A model generated the notes under the pieces. It saw only the letters and a list, made by a program, of their open reading frames with translations, did no database searches and was not told the DNA's origin. From positions 1 through 64,000 of the forward strand of contig CAILTK010000027.1 in assembly GCA_903837135.1 (NCBI GenBank): a DNA stretch of 64,000 nt, written 5' to 3'. Shown piece after piece: positions 62,985 through 64,000 of the stretch. Made by a program: the position numbers and the translations under genes. The stretch comes from an uncultured Caulobacterales bacterium (GTDB lineage: Bacteria; Pseudomonadota; Alphaproteobacteria; Caulobacterales; Caulobacteraceae). Numbering within the stretch: the stretch's first letter is position 1; every line of letters begins with the position of its first letter.

Positions 62985-64000
62985 TTGAACCAGCAGGCGG
63001 GGACCGGGCGTCGGTACGCCACCTTCGACGCCCTGCGCGGAGTCGCCGCCATCGCCGTGGTGGTCGGCCACTTCGACCAGGTGATGGGGGTTCCCTGGCC
63101 GCCCCACTTCTTCCTGGCGGTCGACCTGTTCTTCCTCTTGAGCGGCTTCGTCCTGGCGATGAACTACGACCGGCGCTTCGCCGCCGGCATGACCGCAGGG
63201 GCCTTCATGCGCGTGCGCGCCATCCGGCTCTGGCCGCTGGTGCTGATCGGGGCGGCGGTCGGCCTGGTGGTCCAGCTCGACTACGGCGCGCCGATGGGGC
63301 CGCAGCTGCACTCCTTCATCTCCTTCGGCTTGACCTGCCTTGGGCTGCCGTCGCCGCCGCAGCCCTATCCGAACCTGCTGTTTCCATTGAACACGGTGTT
63401 CTGGACGCTGATGCTGGAGTTCTGGGTCGCCAACCTCCTGTTCGCCGTCCTGTGGAGGCGGCTGCGAGGCCCTTGGTTATGGCTGCTGATCGGCGCCGGC
63501 GCGCTCGGCGTCGTCGTATCGGAGCGCGTCTATCACGACCTGGCCATGGGCTGGGGCTGGGGCAACGCCGGGGTCGGGCTGGCGCGGGTGACCTATGCCT
63601 TCTTTCTCGGCGTCGCCCTGGGCCGCCGTTTCCCCACCGGCGTCGCCCGGCTCCGCCCGCCGTCCTGGGTGCTGGTCGCCGGCGTGCTGGCGATCGCCTT
63701 CGTTCCGGTCCCCGGCCGGGTCAGCGGCATGGCGGGCCTGGGCTATGTCCTGATCCTGTTGCCGCTGGTGGTGGTGCTGGGCGCCGGCGCCACGGAGCGC
63801 CATCCGAAGGCCGGCGCGGTGCTCGGCGACGCCTCCTACGCCGTCTACGCCCTTCACTACCCGCTGCTGGTGGAGCTGGCGGTGTTCGTGACGCCGTCGA
63901 TGATCAGCCCGGCCGCGCATGGCCCGTGGATGTTCTACGGCGTGCTCGTCGGGGTCGTCATCGCGCTGATCGCCCTGGCGCTGGCGATCGACCAGCTTGC
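62985..64000 (+). CDS. acyltransferase family 3, membrane (3' truncated by window edge)
   Basis: Integral membrane acyltransferase, open at the right edge. It begins TTG (six bases after GAGGG) giving NQQAGTGRRYATFDALRGVA, then AAIAVVVGHFDQVMGVPW with the conserved Arg and His pair, FFLAVDLFFLLSGFVLAMNY, NTVFWTLMLEFWVANLLFAV, and DASYAVYALHYPLLVELAVF near the edge. At least 338 residues with about nine transmembrane helices. Similar to OafA-type O-acetyltransferases. There is no ATG at the N-terminus. Divergent from sixA; no other polysaccharide gene is nearby. Confidence 0.85.
   Translation, partial: MNQQAGTGRRYATFDALRGVAAIAVVVGHFDQVMGVPWPPHFFLAVDLFFLLSGFVLAMNYDRRFAAGMTAGAFMRVRAIRLWPLVLIGAAVGLVVQLDYGAPMGPQLHSFISFGLTCLGLPSPPQPYPNLLFPLNTVFWTLMLEFWVANLLFAVLWRRLRGPWLWLLIGAGALGVVVSERVYHDLAMGWGWGNAGVGLARVTYAFFLGVALGRRFPTGVARLRPPSWVLVAGVLAIAFVPVPGRVSGMAGLGYVLILLPLVVVLGAGATERHPKAGAVLGDASYAVYALHYPLLVELAVFVTPSMISPAAHGPWMFYGVLVGVVIALIALALAIDQL

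Overview
The window is a high-GC, gene-dense piece of a bacterial chromosome. Protein content and gene order suggest an aerobic alphaproteobacterium, most likely Caulobacterales (Phenylobacterium/Caulobacter-like); this is an inference from protein resemblance, not from a database search. I see no transposase, integrase, phage gene, CRISPR array, rRNA or tRNA. Both ends cut through genes: korA on the left and an acyltransferase-3 gene on the right.

Layout. 0-9.3 kb is housekeeping and catabolism: korA-korB (2-oxoacid:ferredoxin oxidoreductase), an exported small protein, a DUF1345 membrane protein translationally coupled to an FKBP isomerase, an acyl-CoA dehydrogenase, a three-domain DNA ligase D, and a divergent TetR regulator with its own palindromic operator. 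9.3-27.1 kb is a large surface-polysaccharide locus. It has nucleotide-sugar genes (a UDP-glucuronate 4-epimerase-like enzyme, HddA kinase, an HddC-like nucleotidyltransferase fused to a degenerate HAD domain, Ugd, GalE), one polyprenyl-phosphate sugar transferase, three glycosyltransferases, a methyltransferase, an acyltransferase, a flippase and two polymerase/ligase-like membrane proteins. This is a Wzx/Wzy-type pathway in which heptose activated as a nucleotide sugar is a plausible building block. No export genes (wza/wzc-like) lie in the window.

27.2-36 kb is mixed: an aldo/keto reductase that seems to lack a canonical start codon, a glutamine amidotransferase, an L,D-transpeptidase, an OmpR-type response regulator, xthA, a LolA-like carrier with a clear intrinsic terminator, a tandem palindromic repeat, a copC-copD-cytochrome c' copper operon, and a Gly/Cys-rich exported protein gene interrupted by an in-frame TGA. 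36-44 kb holds a 2-hydroxyacid dehydrogenase with two tandem thioesterases, acs with a DUF4272 gene, and ffh-rpsP-rimM, where rimM apparently starts at CTG. The usual trmD-rplS partners are missing after rimM; a palindromic repeat and a convergent ABC/M1-peptidase system stand there instead.

44-64 kb contains the ABC-permease/M1 aminopeptidase fusion and its ATPase, alanine dehydrogenase with a divergent Lrp regulator, a frameshifted succinate-semialdehyde dehydrogenase next to a tightly overlapping FAH-maiA-carbonic anhydrase operon, a 2OG-Fe(II) oxygenase with a DUF6624 gene, an EmrAB-type efflux operon with its outer-membrane factor facing a TetR repressor across two near-identical palindromic operators, and pyrD-DUF952-sixA with overlapping ends.

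Overlapping stop/start codons (ATGA, GTGA, TTGA) are common, so many of these groups are probably translated as coupled operons.
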